A stretch of DNA of 64,000 nt from contig NW_025954962.1 of assembly GCF_022376445.1 (NCBI RefSeq), forward strand, positions 434,001 through 498,000, read 5' to 3'. This DNA is from Fomitopsis serialis. Lineage: Eukaryota; Basidiomycota; Agaricomycetes; Polyporales; Fomitopsidaceae. Position numbers and translations under genes: made by a program. The notes beneath the pieces are model-generated. The model saw only the letters and a program-made list of their open reading frames with translations, did no database searches and had not been told where the DNA came from. Positions 1 through 13,300 of the stretch are shown here, piece after piece (position 1 is the first letter of the stretch; every line of letters starts with the position of its first letter).

Positions 1-2660
1 AATCGTCACCGTCTGCTACAGAGCCGCCACTTCCTCTATCTACGTTCCTCACTGCCGACCTCCTGCAACTAGCATGCATGCTCGCGTCCTCGGAACATGC
101 GTCAGCCCTCCGCGTACTCATGAATCGACTCGGGCACCATATATGGCCATACCGGTTCTCGGTCATCGACTGTATTCCTGAATATGCACTCGCCACTCAA
201 TTCCTCGATTCTCTACCGATCTATGATCCCTCAGGCGACAAGGAGCAGATACCGAAATTCTCCCCGTGGAGGAGTGAGCCTGACTTCTCGGAACATTCGG
301 TACTCCCTGCTGCCCTCGGGGACGCTGAAGTCCCCCTGGACTTCTCCCTTCAAGCGCCTGTCACGACTGACCTGTCTTCCCGACCAGACCCTCTGTCGGC
401 ACAAGGTCTGGCAACATGGTACCGGGATCATATAGACCTCATCATTTCGTCGACCGGGATGATCGATGCTGCCCTGTTGTTGATTCAGCATGCTGCTTCG
501 CAAGGACTTCCAGGACTCGACGAAGTAGGCGAGGAGCTGAGTTTACTATCTCGCTTGGTGTACGACGCCCCTGCCGTTCCAACCGACACCGACGAGGACT
601 GGACGCTGGCCCGGTGGAGGTCTATGGAACCGTCGGCAGTAGTGCGTGCATACCTCACGCACTCCACTCCGGTCACGGTTGCAAAAGATATTAGTAGACT
701 CGTCATGCCATATCTTTTCGTACTCGAGTCGCGCGCAGAGCGGGCAGGCACCCCAGATCCGTCCCTACCAACGCGGCTCTTGTACGAGTACGTCCTGAAT
801 GCGCCTCTGGAGATCGTCGCAGCTGTCTTCGAGGCATCGAAACCGACCTTATCTCCCGCCCAACGACTCATCCGGAATGACGAGGACATGGCACGCCTCG
901 CCTTGGCGTGTTTGTACGGGAGCGACAGCCTGGACGAATGGTCAACGATGAGCCGCATCTTCGAGTGTCTTCCTGCATGGGAAACAGCCAATGACGAAGA
1001 CGAAGCAGACGAAGCAGACACTACCATCGCTTCGTTAGGTGCTTTCGTCGCCCCTTCCACTACGCGACAGCGTGCCACCCCAGCAGATCTGATGCTCTTC
1101 TTCCAGCCCCTCCCTCCGTCTGCCTTGTCGCGTGCTCTGGATGTTTTGGACGTTCATCTGGAGTCTGGAGAGATTCTGGCGCGATGGGAAGTCCCAGCGC
1201 CCCTTCGCTGGTTCTTGCAAAGCAACGGCAGCATTGCCGAGCAGCGATCTTGGGCGAACCGGATGGCGCGGCGCGCTGGAGGTACCGACAAACTTGAGAC
1301 GCAAGAAGACTGGGAATGGCTCCTGGAGGATATGCTCAAGCTCTCGGAGTCGGGTGATAGCGGAGCTTGGAGCACATTCTGTCTGCTATCTCAAGATGAT
1401 ATAGCCCGCATCTACTTCAGCGGGTTGCTCAGCACAGGCAGTAAGTTCGTATGGGGAATTTGTGTTGCGCGTTGCTCACCTACTGCCAGAATTCGACATC
1501 GCGAAGCACTTGTTGCGTTCATCTAGCATCAGCATGTCATTGGAACCATCCGTCATTGAAGACATATGTCTGACGTGCTCTCAAGAGTTCTACGACAACG
1601 CGAGCTCCGGTAATTACCATTTCAGCGATATGAAACTTGCCTACGACTGGTAAGCAACACGATGAAGGCCTGTGAGATTTCTCTGATGCTGAGCCCTTGT
1701 TTCAGTCTTGACATCCCTGCGCCTTCCGAGCGGGTCATCAGGGAGAGAGAATTCATTGAGGCGACCACTCGTCTTTGCTCTTTCAACCTCATGTCACGCC
1801 CAGGCATCCCGATCACCCCTCTTGAGATTCGTCTGACAAAGGACCGCTTGTCCCTCGTGTCGCGAGTGCTTTCCAGCAACAGCGACGCATACAAGCACAC
1901 GCAAGTCATTCTCGACTTGGTCTACAAACTGGGATTCAGAGGAGACGTCGTCGCTGAGGTCAAGACCTTGGCCATGCTTGTCGAGACCGCCGTGCAAGCC
2001 GAAGACTTCCCTCGTGCATTCGAGACGAGCCAGAGTATGATTGACACTGTTCTCAGTCTGAGATCGACAGTGCCGTCTGGCCTACAAGACTCCAACGTGG
2101 AGGAGGCGAGTGAAGTATGCTGGGTCGCTTGCTACCAATTGGGACGTCATCCCGAGTTCGAAGACGTACCGAAGAAACTCACACTGGTGGGACGTGCCCT
2201 GGAGCTATGTCCGTCGGACAGGATGGCGGATGTCCTGGCAGTCTGGCATCGTCTGGAAGACGAGGATTTGCAGCAGCGACGCGAGCGGCTCGATGCCCGC
2301 CGCAAAGGTGGCCGGACGGTACATGCGCGCAAGCGTGCGCCCACAGCGCACGACCCCGTTGCTTCCCTTGCAGCTCGCCTACAGCACCTTCGGATGCCCG
2401 ACTTCCAGATGCCGCATTCGCCGCTCACGGGCGCAGAGGATGCAGCGGCGCTGGCAGGCAAGGCATTCAACCGTGTTGCGGCGAACTTCCCCTTCTCTGT
2501 AGGCAATCGGGGCCGTACGCTCACGGGCGAGAACGGTAGTGGATGGGGCAGCAGAGAAGGTAGCAGAGCACCCGAAGACGGGGCAGACGTTTCGGTTCAG
2601 GCGTCTCGAGTCTTGCAGGCTGGTATCGGTTGGTTATTGGGTGGAGATGATGATAATTAA
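1..2660 (+). CDS. SEC39: Sec39-domain secretory pathway protein, 5' truncated by window
   Basis: The reading frame is already open at base 3, so the gene begins before the window; about 850 residues are visible. Exons are 3-1440, 1490-1649 and 1706-2660, with introns of 49 and 56 nt. The middle section (motifs such as VIDCIPEYA and LPIYDP) and the tail (ALELCPSDRMADVLAVWHRL) match my knowledge of the Sec39 family. In yeast, Sec39 is a helical subunit of the Dsl1 tethering complex at the ER, which receives COPI vesicles returning from the Golgi. The family is large and almost entirely alpha-helical, with no signal peptide expected. The splice at 1649/1706 restores the sequence ...YDCLDIPAP..., which supports that border. 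The C-terminal 100 residues are basic and low in complexity. The true N-terminus cannot be seen. Confidence 0.8.
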
Positions 2661-3249
2661 CGTATGTCACGGACATCGTGGACAGTAGCAAGTAATATTA
2701 CACATGCTTCATGCATCCATAACTATGCGCGTTGTGCTACATTGACACTGGCTTCATCGTGTTGACATCTGCAAGCTAGGGGTCTGAGTCTGCAGCAATT
2801 ACATGGCAGTTTTCTTCACCGTGTCACACTCCTGAGTTATTATGTCGCTTTCGACCTCTCACCAAACATACTGTGAGGAGGGCACGCATGTCATCTTGTT
2901 GCTAGCCTCTCCGTGGTGAAAGTGCGGCTTCGCTTCGTATCCAAGGGGGGTTAGACGTCTCACCAATGATCTCGATGTGTGCCTTGTGCTGGCGAGGGAA
3001 GGATAATTATTACAAGGGCAACATTACACTCTCGTCTTTAGCTTTAGTATTGAGATGCAAGGTGCCGCCATTCGCAAGGCATCCCAGCACTTCCCGAGCA
3101 TACAAATCTGACGCAACTCTAGCGCATCTATGGTATGCGTCGCCTGGACACTGCCAGCTGAGAGAGCGCGTTTATCCGGAGGGATGTAGAGTGCTGAAGC
3201 GACCATGATGAGTCGCAACGATCCGTGGCCGCTGGGAATAGTGCTCACC
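2661..3249. other. Intergenic region without a supported gene
   Basis: This stretch lies between the Sec39 stop and the adenylation-domain relic. The only open frames are short and resemble no family I know. It may hold the rest of the decayed minus-strand adenylation gene, but I cannot align it to later adenylation motifs. Confidence 0.5.
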
Positions 3250-3999
3250 ATCTACGAGTGTTTTATGGTTGACACTCGCGCTGACGAACTCGCCCGCACT
3301 TCCTGGACAGTCGTTGAACGGCGGTTAATTGCAAGTATGGCACGCCGTACTCACCGAACTCGTATATTGTATAGGCGGCATCGACCGACTGACAATCATC
3401 GGCATGCGCTACCGAGGGATTTCCCCGCGGTTGCAAGCACTCGATCATCGTATCTTCCAAGCAGCCGTATGGCGTCCGGATATGTGCAGCGTGCGTGAGG
3501 TATGGTGTGGATAACAACACGAAAGCTGGGTCCGCGTCTTTCATGATCGCAGAGAATACCTCTTCCGTGACGTGTCCGCCGTCCATAGGGATGCAGGTGG
3601 CCCCAGCCGAAGAACCGCCAGCATACCGACGATATATCCGATTGAATGGTGCACGACAAGGCATACGCGGGTTCCTCTTCGTACTCCCTGTTTCTGCAAT
3701 CGAGCGGCCAGCCGTCCGGATAGCATCAGGAGCCGCACATAAGACGTCGCATTGCCGTCTGAGTCTACAACAGCGTCAAGGCGCGGATGACAGAGCGCAT
3801 GCACCACAAATGCATGGTGGATGCATTCATAAGACGTCTGGAGTCGAGGTCTAGTAGCTGGGAAGTGACGCTGGCCCACTGTGGATGCTCCTTCACTGGC
3901 TTGCGTATCTTCTGTGGATAACGGCGAATGAGGCACGACTGGGAGGTGTGCTATTTCCATGTTCACCAATTGCTTATCACTATCACCGTGTTCAGTCAA
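3250..3999 (-). pseudogene. Relic of an NRPS-type adenylation (AMP-binding) domain
   Basis: Read on the minus strand, this looks like the N-terminal half of an amino-acid adenylation domain. A segment with SGRLAARLQKQGVRRGTRV is followed by GYIVGMLAVLR, then in another frame GATCIPMDGGHV, which resembles the A2 core (GAAYVPLD). A VDAAYTIYEFG segment sits where the AMP-binding A3 core (YTSGSTGxPKG) is expected. The two parts are joined by a break near 3606 that looks like one lost G. A possible intron (donor GTGAGT near 3,325) would give YEFG-SAGEF-VSASVNHKTLV, so the A3 signature is eroded. No later A cores, thiolation or condensation domain are visible. Such domains activate amino or carboxylic acids as AMP esters, for example in siderophore synthetases. 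I read this as a dead fragment. Which enzyme it came from is unknown. Confidence 0.5.
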
Positions 4000-5336
4000 G
4001 GTACACCCCGTGACGAGCAGGCTAAGAGAGGCCGTACCTTGATCGATAGGTGAGGGTGGGTCGTCGGGCAGGGCGAATGGGAAGTTCCTGGCCTACCATC
4101 CAGGTCTTCATATACCTCGTACCGGGCTCCCTACCCAGATCGCATTCTCCTTGTACCCGAACATTGTTCGGCAAGATGAGGGATGCGTCAATATGACACG
4201 TTTCATCACTAGAGATCCGCAGTTATGGGTATATCTCTCCTGGCGACGCTGGAGACGTCGCACGACCCGGAGAGAATGGATACGCGACGGTGGCTTACAG
4301 TACCTGTATCAGGCAAGTATGCAAACAGCCATACTGTGGTCAAATTTCGCGGACACCATCTGCTCCGCGCACAGGCCGTTCTTCCGCATCAGTGGCGGTA
4401 TGGCCAGATTTCACAGACGCGTAAACCACTGAGAAAGCGGCGGCGGTGCTCGACTATTTGTCAATGAGTTAGATAGACCACGACGGTGTGAATGCTTTAC
4501 TTACCGCATGCGAACGATGGCAGTGTGGGCCACCGTTGAACGTTTCAACATTCTGACCGCAGAACAACGCCGCTTCGACACCCCAATGGAAGCACAACAT
4601 CGGACAGAGGCTTGGAACACCGATGCGCCAATGACGGGATGTCTGTGGCCCAATCATCCCGGGCTATGCAGGGAACGACAATAATCATCGGCTGCTCTCA
4701 CACAAGTCCCCGGTGCATCTGAAGCAGACCAACATAGCAGTCAGCTTCAACAAGCGGCGAATACTCACCTGAATGATGGAGAACAGTGATCAGACGCCGC
4801 TGTAGATCCAAGGACCGAGTAGGGACTGCTATTACCCAACATTGCGACCCAATCGCGAGGATACAAGATCGTAAGTAGTCGTGACGAGATATTCGAGATA
4901 GGAGGGTGTGGAGAGAGAGGAACAGGAAGCGAAGTGGGGAAAGAGAGTGGTGCGTGTACGTTCCGACGTACGAGTGCAGCTGTAACAAACAACAATAGGG
5001 AGAAAGGTGTACGGTGCGGCACATTACGACGTGGTCTATATGCAATATGGCGACGGAAAAAAGTGTGAACGTGAAGACCAGAGGGAAGGAAGACGAAGAT
5101 GTATGCACAGAACAATGGCAACGGACAAACAGGATGCAATGCGGACCGCGGAATAGTGATAGGAATAAAGAGGCATAAACTTCCGGCCGACAACACTAGA
5201 TAGAGATAAAAGAGGTCCGGGTGTGTTCTACAGTAGCTGTTGTACAATGAGACTGCGAGCGGCGAAATGGAAAGAGCGGGAAAGCACCAACGCGGTCGGC
5301 CATGCGTAAATAGGAGAAACGTTGAGCGAGCGAGGT
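4000..5336. other. Intergenic region, no supported gene
   Basis: Short open frames exist on both strands, including two overlapping minus-strand frames at about 4,698-5,247 that are rich in Leu, Ser and Pro. None has a recognisable domain. The segment probably holds the 3' flank of the serine-rich gene and eroded sequence upstream of the adenylation relic. Confidence 0.5.
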
Positions 5337-8079
5337 CTATGTCCCGCTGGCGAAGCGGGACCCCACTCCCGTGCGGGCCCTGGGCCGGTTGACCACACCA
5401 ACCCTGACACCGGCCTTCTTCAACTCGTCAACGCAGCTATTGCTGTCGGGACCGGGGCGGCCCACATTCCCCCGCCCACATGCAGAGCAGTACGGGGCAG
5501 TGTTTTCCGTCATGCGAAGCTCCTCCACTTCGGCCTTGAGGTCGCGCACTTGACCCTCGAGCTCCCAGATCTGCCGCTGCCACGCACGACGCGCCATGAG
5601 AATCTGATCCTGCAACGCCTCAACCATAGAGGATTGTTCATCCTGTGAGTCCCGCGAAATCATAGGCGCCGACTTGCCATCCTCTGGTGGCCCCGCGTAG
5701 CCCCTGAGCTGCAGCGGGAACTCGGTGCTGAGCGGAGAGATCGCCGTCGCAGCTGTCGTGGGCGTGCCTGTATCCGGGTCCATGGTGACAGGACTCACGA
5801 GCTGTTCACCGAAGTTGTTGCTAAACAACGTCGAGACGGGGCGGAGGCTCAGACCGATGAAGTCAGAAGACATCGGCGGGGCGCTGCTAGGCGGAAGCGT
5901 GTCCGTAGCGACACTAGAGAATGACTCGCTGACAGTCGGCGTAATGGTGATCGTGTGGCCATGCGAAGACGACTTCTCGCTCACTGAGGAATGAGGGGCA
6001 TAGAGCCTTGAGGGATGCGCCGATGTGTTTATCGACAGACCTGGTGCGTTACGTCTAGCGTTCAACTGACGCTCTCTCGAAGCGGGTGACCCTCTGTTCG
6101 ATGGGGAACCACTATGCGAGTCTGACGAGCTGCCCGAACCGCCCGTTGCAGCACTCACCTCTCCATCCGCAAGGGAAGGAGAAAGCGAAGGAACCGGGAC
6201 GCGATGAGCGGACCCCTTGCGCTCCCTGACCGCAGGCTGAGACGATATGGACGCCACCTCGGATGCTAGGGAAGGAACCGGCGGAGGCGGGGAATGCATC
6301 CCCCTTTCCTTCTCCTTCCCATTGAACAACCGCATGAATCCGCTCTTCTTGCGCTGCACAGATCTTGGCGGTAGGCTTCCCTGTGAAGACGTCTGGCCCG
6401 ACATAGGCGGCCGCTGGCCGGATTCCGTCCTTGTCTTCCCACTGCTGCTTGCAGAGCGCGACCTCGAAGCAGAAGCCGGGCCCTCGAGGTCCTGGTCGGA
6501 CGATACCACCTGCGACTTCGGAGTCGCATAATTGCTCGATATGACCGGGTTCGTAGTGGCACTTCTTGAGCGCTCCCGTGCCTGCGCCTGTGCCTGTTCC
6601 AAGGATATAAGCTTGATCGACGCCCCTGCGGGACTCTCTCCAAAAGCCATGAATGCTGGGTTGTTAACCAGCTTGTCGTTACCCCTCATTCTAGGGCTAG
6701 CAGGGCCTTGGGAGCCGGACGCGCCGCCGCCTATACCGTTCATCATCGATATCGACGAGAAGGACGGCTTATTGGCAAGCATGGGACCAGATATGCCTTT
6801 GCCGCGGGGGTTGTGGGGGGATAGATCTTTCGGTCCCGCTTCAACAGAAGACAGAGACGTGACAGGGGTCAAGGATGACATGGTGGTATTGGAGCGCGAT
6901 TGGAACATGCTGCTATTCGCGGTACTTTCCGTGAGCGTTGCATTCGAGTCGCTTCTGTTGACAATGGACGTTGGGCTAGGAAGAGGAGGCTGGATACCGG
7001 ATTTTGGGGACGAGATAGACTTCGGCTTGTCATAGGCACGGCGCACAAGATCCGGGTTTGCGAAGGGATGTGTGTACTCGCCGTAGGAGCTGGGCGTAGG
7101 CGAACGAGAGAGGGGCTGGTCAAATGACGTCTCCAACGGTGATAGTGATGTCGGGGAAGCTGGATGCACATAGCGTGACATCGGAGATGCATTGGCCGAT
7201 GATTGAGCAGAGAACGGGGACGGTCTTGTGTCGGTAGAATCCGGTGCGATAGGATGGGCGTTTGAGGGAGTCCGAGGTCGCAGGCGCGAGAGCGAGAGCT
7301 TGTCGCGTAGCGTGGGCTGCGGCGAATTTATGGCAAGGGATGTAGAGGACATCGACGCTTGCGCTAGGGCACTGTGGTTGGTGTGAGCACATGACGAATG
7401 GTGAACAGTACAGGAGAACCTACAGTAGAGCGCTGCCGTTCCCTTGATATGATTCCATAGACGGCTTCGGCCTACTCTGCGACCGATTCGAATCGGTGCT
7501 CGGTCTCTTTTCGCTCTGCCTTTCGCTGCTTGATTTCCCCAAACCCCAAACCCTCTTGCCTCCGTCTTTCCGACTCCCGGAGCGTTTCTTGCCTGAGCTC
7601 GGGGATAACGGCTCCTCATGATCTGATGCGCCGTCTTCACCAACCTCCCAGGGAGCACGAGAGTGGACGGTCATTTTTGGACCGTATGTGCTTATCCCGG
7701 GCAGCTCCTCCTCGCTCGCTGCAGGGGACACATCATCCTCCATAGAAGGGTCGACGGAAGAGCACTGCGAGTCGTCGTCTAGATCGAGACAGCTCGCATT
7801 GGGAAGGTTGAGCCGCTCCCTGTCGAACATGGGGGAGCGAGGCTCGGACGGTGGACCCCGCGGCGGGAGGCTGAGCTCGTAGGAGCCCAGGTTGGCGTCG
7901 GCTGGAGCGCCAGTGGGTCTTGGAGAAAAATAGGGACGGCTATATACGGAGGGAGAGTCAGAGAACTCGGACAGAGAAGGGAACCGGCCATGGAGGTCAG
8001 CGCGGGTAGCACGCTGGTCGAGGAGATGGCGAAGGTGGTCCTCCCGGGCGTGGATGTCTGGGGAGTTCATGAGGCTCAT
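5337..8079 (-). CDS. Serine/proline-rich hypothetical protein with C-terminal coiled coil and CxxC motif
   Basis: Two exons (8079-7424 and 7371-5337) are joined by a 52-nt intron with donor GTAGGT, giving 896 residues. I do not recognise a named family. Most of the protein is low-complexity Ser/Pro/Gly sequence with many SP and RS pairs, typical of a phosphorylated, disordered scaffold. Near the end lies a helical heptad-like segment (roughly the 70 residues starting ...EQSSMVEALQDQI). It is followed by YCSACGRGN and a further Cys, a possible small metal-binding knuckle, and then a basic tail. There is no signal peptide and no membrane span. The start chosen is the first ATG giving MSLMNSPD; the frame stays open upstream to about 8,535, so a longer N-terminus is possible. 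CGR1 is transcribed divergently about 735 bp away. Confidence 0.65.
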
Positions 8080-8814
8080 AAGCAAGGACGGTGAGGAGTT
8101 GGACGGGGGAAGGCAGCTGCAGCTGGACGCCGGCGACGAGGACGTCGCGGTGGAAGAGCAGGCGTCGTGCACATCCGCCTGAAATGAACTCCTTCTGGCT
8201 AGCTCGTGCGACAAACACGCGTCAACACCGTCTATCACCCGCCCGATTCGCAACCCTCCTTCTAGCCTGCAGCGTGTCTCCGCAAATTCTGAATTCGCCG
8301 AGACGCGTCGTCGTTGGCAGGTTGTTCTCGCGCGAACAGCTCTGTGTGAATCGCACAGCACGGACGCGCCCAAACGCGCTGAAGTGGCTCCATATTTGCT
8401 CAAAACGCAGGTGTCCGCGAGCCCTATTGGCGCTGATCGACCTGCCTCTCTGAATCTTCGGATCCTGGCTTGGGCGTTTGTGGTGTGCGGCGGTGACCAT
8501 CCACTGGCACAGCAGGTTGATATGTATCGCGGCAAGCCCGGGGTTGAGCTCGACCAGTTGTACCACGCTGACTATTGTCACGCATTCACGGGCTTGAGCA
8601 AGCCAACAGCGGAGACGGACAAGTTGAGCAGCAGAGATCGCAGATACGCCCGATGCATCTAACTCATCGGGCCCTCCGTCCCAGATTGGTAGGCACCGAG
8701 GAAGCGCCCCGGTCTTTTCGCAGGTCGGCCGCTCCTGCTCTTTGGCATCTACTATTTGTCTCTTCTGACATATTTCTCCCCTTGCACTTTGGCGTTGCGA
8801 CACAGGCCTTCAGA
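8080..8814. promoter_or_regulatory. Divergent intergenic region between the serine-rich gene and CGR1
   Basis: About 735 bp separate two start codons that point away from each other, so both promoters must lie here. The stretch just before CGR1 is pyrimidine-rich (8,745-8,790). I see no clear TATA box and no RNA gene. Confidence 0.45.
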
Positions 8815-9399
8815 ATGTCACTCCCAGAGACTCTAGTACGGTTGCATCCTCGTGAAGAAGACATTTCCTCATCGCAGCCATCAACCTCCGCACTTCCTCT
8901 CACCCACTCTGCCGCCGGTCGTGTATCCGGCAAGCCATGGAAACAACCCAAAACAGCGACAGTGTATGTGGGCCGTCTTGCATGTCAATACCTGTGTCTC
9001 ACTCTGATGACTTCTGTAGCCGTACGCTGCTCCCAGACGGCCTAAAGTCTAAGAGCTGGGAAGATCGCATGCAAAAGACACAAAAGGAGAAGGCCATCAA
9101 GAAATTGCAGGCCGAGCTTAGCGAGGAGAAAAGGGCCGAGAAGGAGCGGTAAGCAGCGCTCATCTTGCATATCCAACTGCGCTTGGTGCTCACAGACGAC
9201 GCTGGGCAGTCGGAAACAGATCACCGTGGAGCGCAAGAAAGCTGCGGAGGAGCGCCGTAGACTGGAGGAGGACAAAGCGAAGGTGTGTAGCGTTTTGCCT
9301 ACTGTCATGCCCTCATCTGAGTGTCCTCGTGTAGTGGGCGCACGGAAGGCTGCACGCATGCGCCGCAAGGCTGGTCGTACCAAGAAGATCAATCATTGA
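8815..9399 (+). CDS. CGR1: rRNA-processing protein Cgr1
   Basis: Four exons (8815-8963, 9020-9148, 9210-9286, 9335-9399) total exactly 140 codons, for a 139-residue protein. The features fit Cgr1: a VSGKPWK motif near residue 40, then TLLPDGLKSKSWEDRM, a long Lys/Glu/Arg-rich helix, and a basic end (MRRKAGRTKKINH). Yeast Cgr1 is a small nucleolar protein needed for 60S rRNA processing, and the family is about 110-150 residues long. The third exon's acceptor was taken at 9209 rather than 9195, because only that choice keeps the charged helix in frame. The last donor (GTAGCG at 9287) was chosen for the same reason. Confidence 0.85.
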
Positions 9400-10346
9400 C
9401 ACACCCCTGTGTCAACACGACGTGGACGGGGTCTTCGTGCCCTGCATCATGTCATGGCTGTGGTCGTCGAGTTTGAAATGCACCTCGCTATGCATCGTCA
9501 GTTGTTCTGCCTGCTTGGGAGTGTCGCGAGATGGAGAGGTGCATGGATGGAATGGTTCCCGGGGATTGGCGGCGTTTAGTGCTGGAACGGCATGTTTTAC
9601 GGACCAAACCTACGATGGTACGCCACGAAAGCCGGACCAGTATACTACTAAGTACTGTACGCGACCGCTGTAGGATGGTTACGCTGCCAAGACAGTATGT
9701 CAAGGGATGCAGACAACTATCTAATCGGGCTATTGCTCTGCCTGCAGCCAGTGCCTAGTAGAATCCTTGGAACTGACAACGGACTAACATGTGCTCTTGG
9801 GACCTTGCAATCATCAAGCGCGGGGCTGACCACACGTCGTCCGGCGTAGCATAATTTAAATGGATATAAATCTCAATGCATACCAGACGCGGGCCATGAC
9901 ATGCATGACATCCACGATTGTTCCCTCACGTACTCGACGTTATCATCTTCGACTGCATGTCAAGCTTACTCCAGATAGTCAATACAGCCGGTTCGACGAG
10001 TACAGCATAATTTAGTTGCATGAAGTACACACGTACGTCCAACAACTTGTATTGAGTGGCAGCCCTGTTGCCAAATTCTGCCGCTAGTAGTACTAGGCCG
10101 TAGCAGTACGCTCCGCCGCCAACGACTCCAGGAGCTCCGGCGAACGAGGATACCTGAAGTCCACCTCGCGTCTGGGTCGACCTCCCTGCCATGCTCGTCG
10201 ACCGCCTTCGATAGGTTAAACACGGTAAGCAGGCTAGACACGTTCAGGGATAGAGATGTCTCGGCAAAGTGCTGGCCTGAACGCCCAACGAGGCTGTATC
10301 AGTAGGTTTCCGGGACACATAACGTAGACAAGCACCAGCAACCACC
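9400..10346. other. Intergenic region, no supported gene
   Basis: About 950 bp lie between the 3' ends of CGR1 and VPS18, which converge. Open frames are short and lack family resemblance. AT-rich patches near 9,850 could serve 3' processing. No tRNA-like cloverleaf was noticed. Confidence 0.5.
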
Positions 10347-13300
10347 TCATAATGTCCAACTGGAATCCACCTCCCCTGGCTGCACAAACGGCTTGTCCAA
10401 ACCGGCTACCACGCTCTCGCACAATGGACAGCTGGCAGCAAGCACGTCTTCCAGCTCTTTGCGCATCCGTTCTATTTTGACCGCGTCCTTCTCGCCACCA
10501 ACGCGCTTCGTGGCACCGGTGCCTATGCCGGGTATCCAGCCAGCAGGTGCAGTGACGACGCTGGCGAGCGCGTCTGGGATGATGAGGTCCCGTAGACGAT
10601 CGCCGGCGGACAGGAGATTGCGCCCGAGCGAGGCAGCACCGCGAGTGCCATTCTGTGCAACGCCGAAGTTGGCGGACAGAAGTGTTCGTTGCGACGTGGG
10701 TTGTCGAGGGAGCGGTGTTGAGGGGTTCACACTGCCAGTGCGATCTAATGCACCTTTCTGCGTCAATTTCATCAGTTCCGATTGCACGTTGACGATGCGC
10801 CGGAGTGCGTGCGCGGGCAGGTACTCCTTCGTCTGGAAACGACGTTAGGACCTCGCTTTAACATGAGTTGCCAGAATAAGTGACTTACAAGACCGATGAG
10901 ACAGTCGGCATGGAAGGTATGTTGGCACGGGAAGACATAGAACTGTCTGGTAAAGAGCGCCTGGTGGCATACCGAGCACTTCTCCGTTGAATCGACGGTG
11001 ATGAAGCGTTTCTGCAGGGCACTGATATCCTGTTTGATAGCCTCGGCGTTGCGAGTTGCTTCGTCCATTTCCGCCTTCAACGTGTCGATGTGTGCAGAGT
11101 AGTCTTCGAGCGCGGTACATATCTCGTCCTTGAAGTCGTCGATAACAACGAAGTCAGGGAAGAACGGCAGTATGTCCTCAATCTTGAGTAACTCGGTGTT
11201 CTCCAGGAAACGCATAGCCCTATTCATAAGAAGAATGAGCAGAGTTTGCAGACCAGAACTTCGCGCGAACATACATCTTGATGTCTTGCTTGTCCTGTAC
11301 CACGTACTTCGCGATCTTCAACCAGAGCTTCTTCCGTAACTGGTCGTCATCTTCGGGCATGTCGGCGTTGATCTTCGCCAGCTCCAGATCGCCCTTCTCG
11401 AGCGCAAGGTCGACGCTGCTTTCGTATAGACCCATCTTTGAATAGATATGCACGCATGGCTGCGTCCGGCCTGACTGTTTGCACAACCGCAGTGCATAGT
11501 CAAGGTCATAGTACGGCTTGCCCGTAAGAGGATCTGATGGTGCTGATGACAGGAAACGTAGTAGGGGCGCATCGTCGTCAGGGTGGGTTGCGCCAGAGGA
11601 AGAGCTCGACGATGACTGAGTGGAAGGGGAGGCGTAGAAGGTGATGACGAGATTGTGGATGGTCGGTGCGGTGTTGCTTCGTTCGAAGATGACATGATTG
11701 AGGTATCGAATTGCCTGGTTGGGTGAAAGCGGATCGCGGGGTGCATGTTGCAACTGGAGGAGGGCGGGAATGAGTCGGATAGGGTCGAGGGATGGTTGGC
11801 GCAACCAAGAATCAACAGTCTCTTTTGGTGCGTGGCGAATAAGGACAGGGCCGAAACGATAGTACAAGTCCAGATTTGACTGAGCAAGGTTCGAGTAAGC
11901 AAGGTTCGGAACTGGGCACACAGGTGACTTACCTGTCGCGCAATGACATCGATAGCTTTCGTCCAATCTTCTTCGAATACCCAATGTTCAACTACCCTTT
12001 CGTGGTCACCCACGATCGTTGCGTAGTGAAGATACATATCGGTCCGCCCATGCCCTTGGATAAGTTCATACACCGTCCTGGGGTCCAGATGCGCCTATGG
12101 AGTGTCAGCGACCTCGAGATGTAAGCGGGTTATTAGGTACCTTGTACGTCTGGAAGAACTGTCGTAGGTCCTCCTCCAATATAATACGTTCGGCCCGCAG
12201 ATTGTCAACGTCATGAGACGCAGACTCTGACGCTATGAGGTCGTCGAGCTCATTGCATTTGCTGAGGTAGAACTCTACGAGCCACGTCGCAAGCATCATC
12301 CTTTGAGACAGATCCTAGCGACGTCCTGTCAGCCCTTAAGTACGAGCCAGTGCGGGAAGATTGCCAACCGTTTTCCTGGTCCTTTCCAAGCGGGACGTGA
12401 TATACGAACGAAGCGCATCCTTCTCACCAACATCGAGGAATTTGAGGATCACTTCCTCAAAGCTAACTGAGCATTGAGAGTAGCACTGTGCTGATTGGAA
12501 GTACCGAGCCTCGTCAAAGAAGGCTTTCGCCTGGGCCGACATGACGTGGTCCCGTTGGGCTGCTGTCTGTCAGAGCATATCAGTCTGGTAGAATATGTAG
12601 AGCATGAATCACCAACCGTGGTATACTGGAGTGCCAAGTCATACTTGCCCTTCTCCAGGTAGATCTTCCAGACGTCCCGATGCTCATTTGCGACTACGAG
12701 CTCGAACAGGGATTGGTCCGTGTATACCCAGTACGTCTTTCGCACGGGATCTGCAGTCATACCGCGGATCTCCTCGCTAGGTTTCTTATCCCAGAGGTCA
12801 GGTTTAACAACAACATACGCAGAGTATGATAATCATACCAAAGGCAGCATTTCTTCGTAAGTCAATTGCTCATTCAAGTTCGAGATACCAATGACCTTGT
12901 CCCTGTAGAGGAGCATGAAGTGGAACTCGGTCAATGCAACAGACAGTGGCATTGCCGACGCCATGGTACTCGGGTACGGGAGCAACTGAGCGCCGTCGAT
13001 CAAGTCGTCGGAGGTGGATTCGTAATTCAGCGCCCCATGGTATATACCAGGTTCTTGGAGTGTTGCATGAGAAGGCTTCACAACAAACTAAGGTATCGAA
13101 CGTACGAGTCATCCATCCGAGGTACCTAGGCAAAGAGTTGGCTTGATCCGCGTTGGGGCCACACGTATGCAGCTCGGAGTAGTCGACATTGCCAGGAAGT
13201 TCGGAGATTGCTTAGTTCTGCACCATCAGTGCCGCTTATGCTACCGAAAGGGGGAATGACTGACTCGGTGCTGAATCCCTGTAGCTCGCGAACAACCCAA

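Noticed and set aside
4698..5247. Minus-strand frames with hydrophobic Leu/Ser sequence
   Set aside because: Overlapping frames in two phases, no conserved motif, flanked by non-coding sequence.
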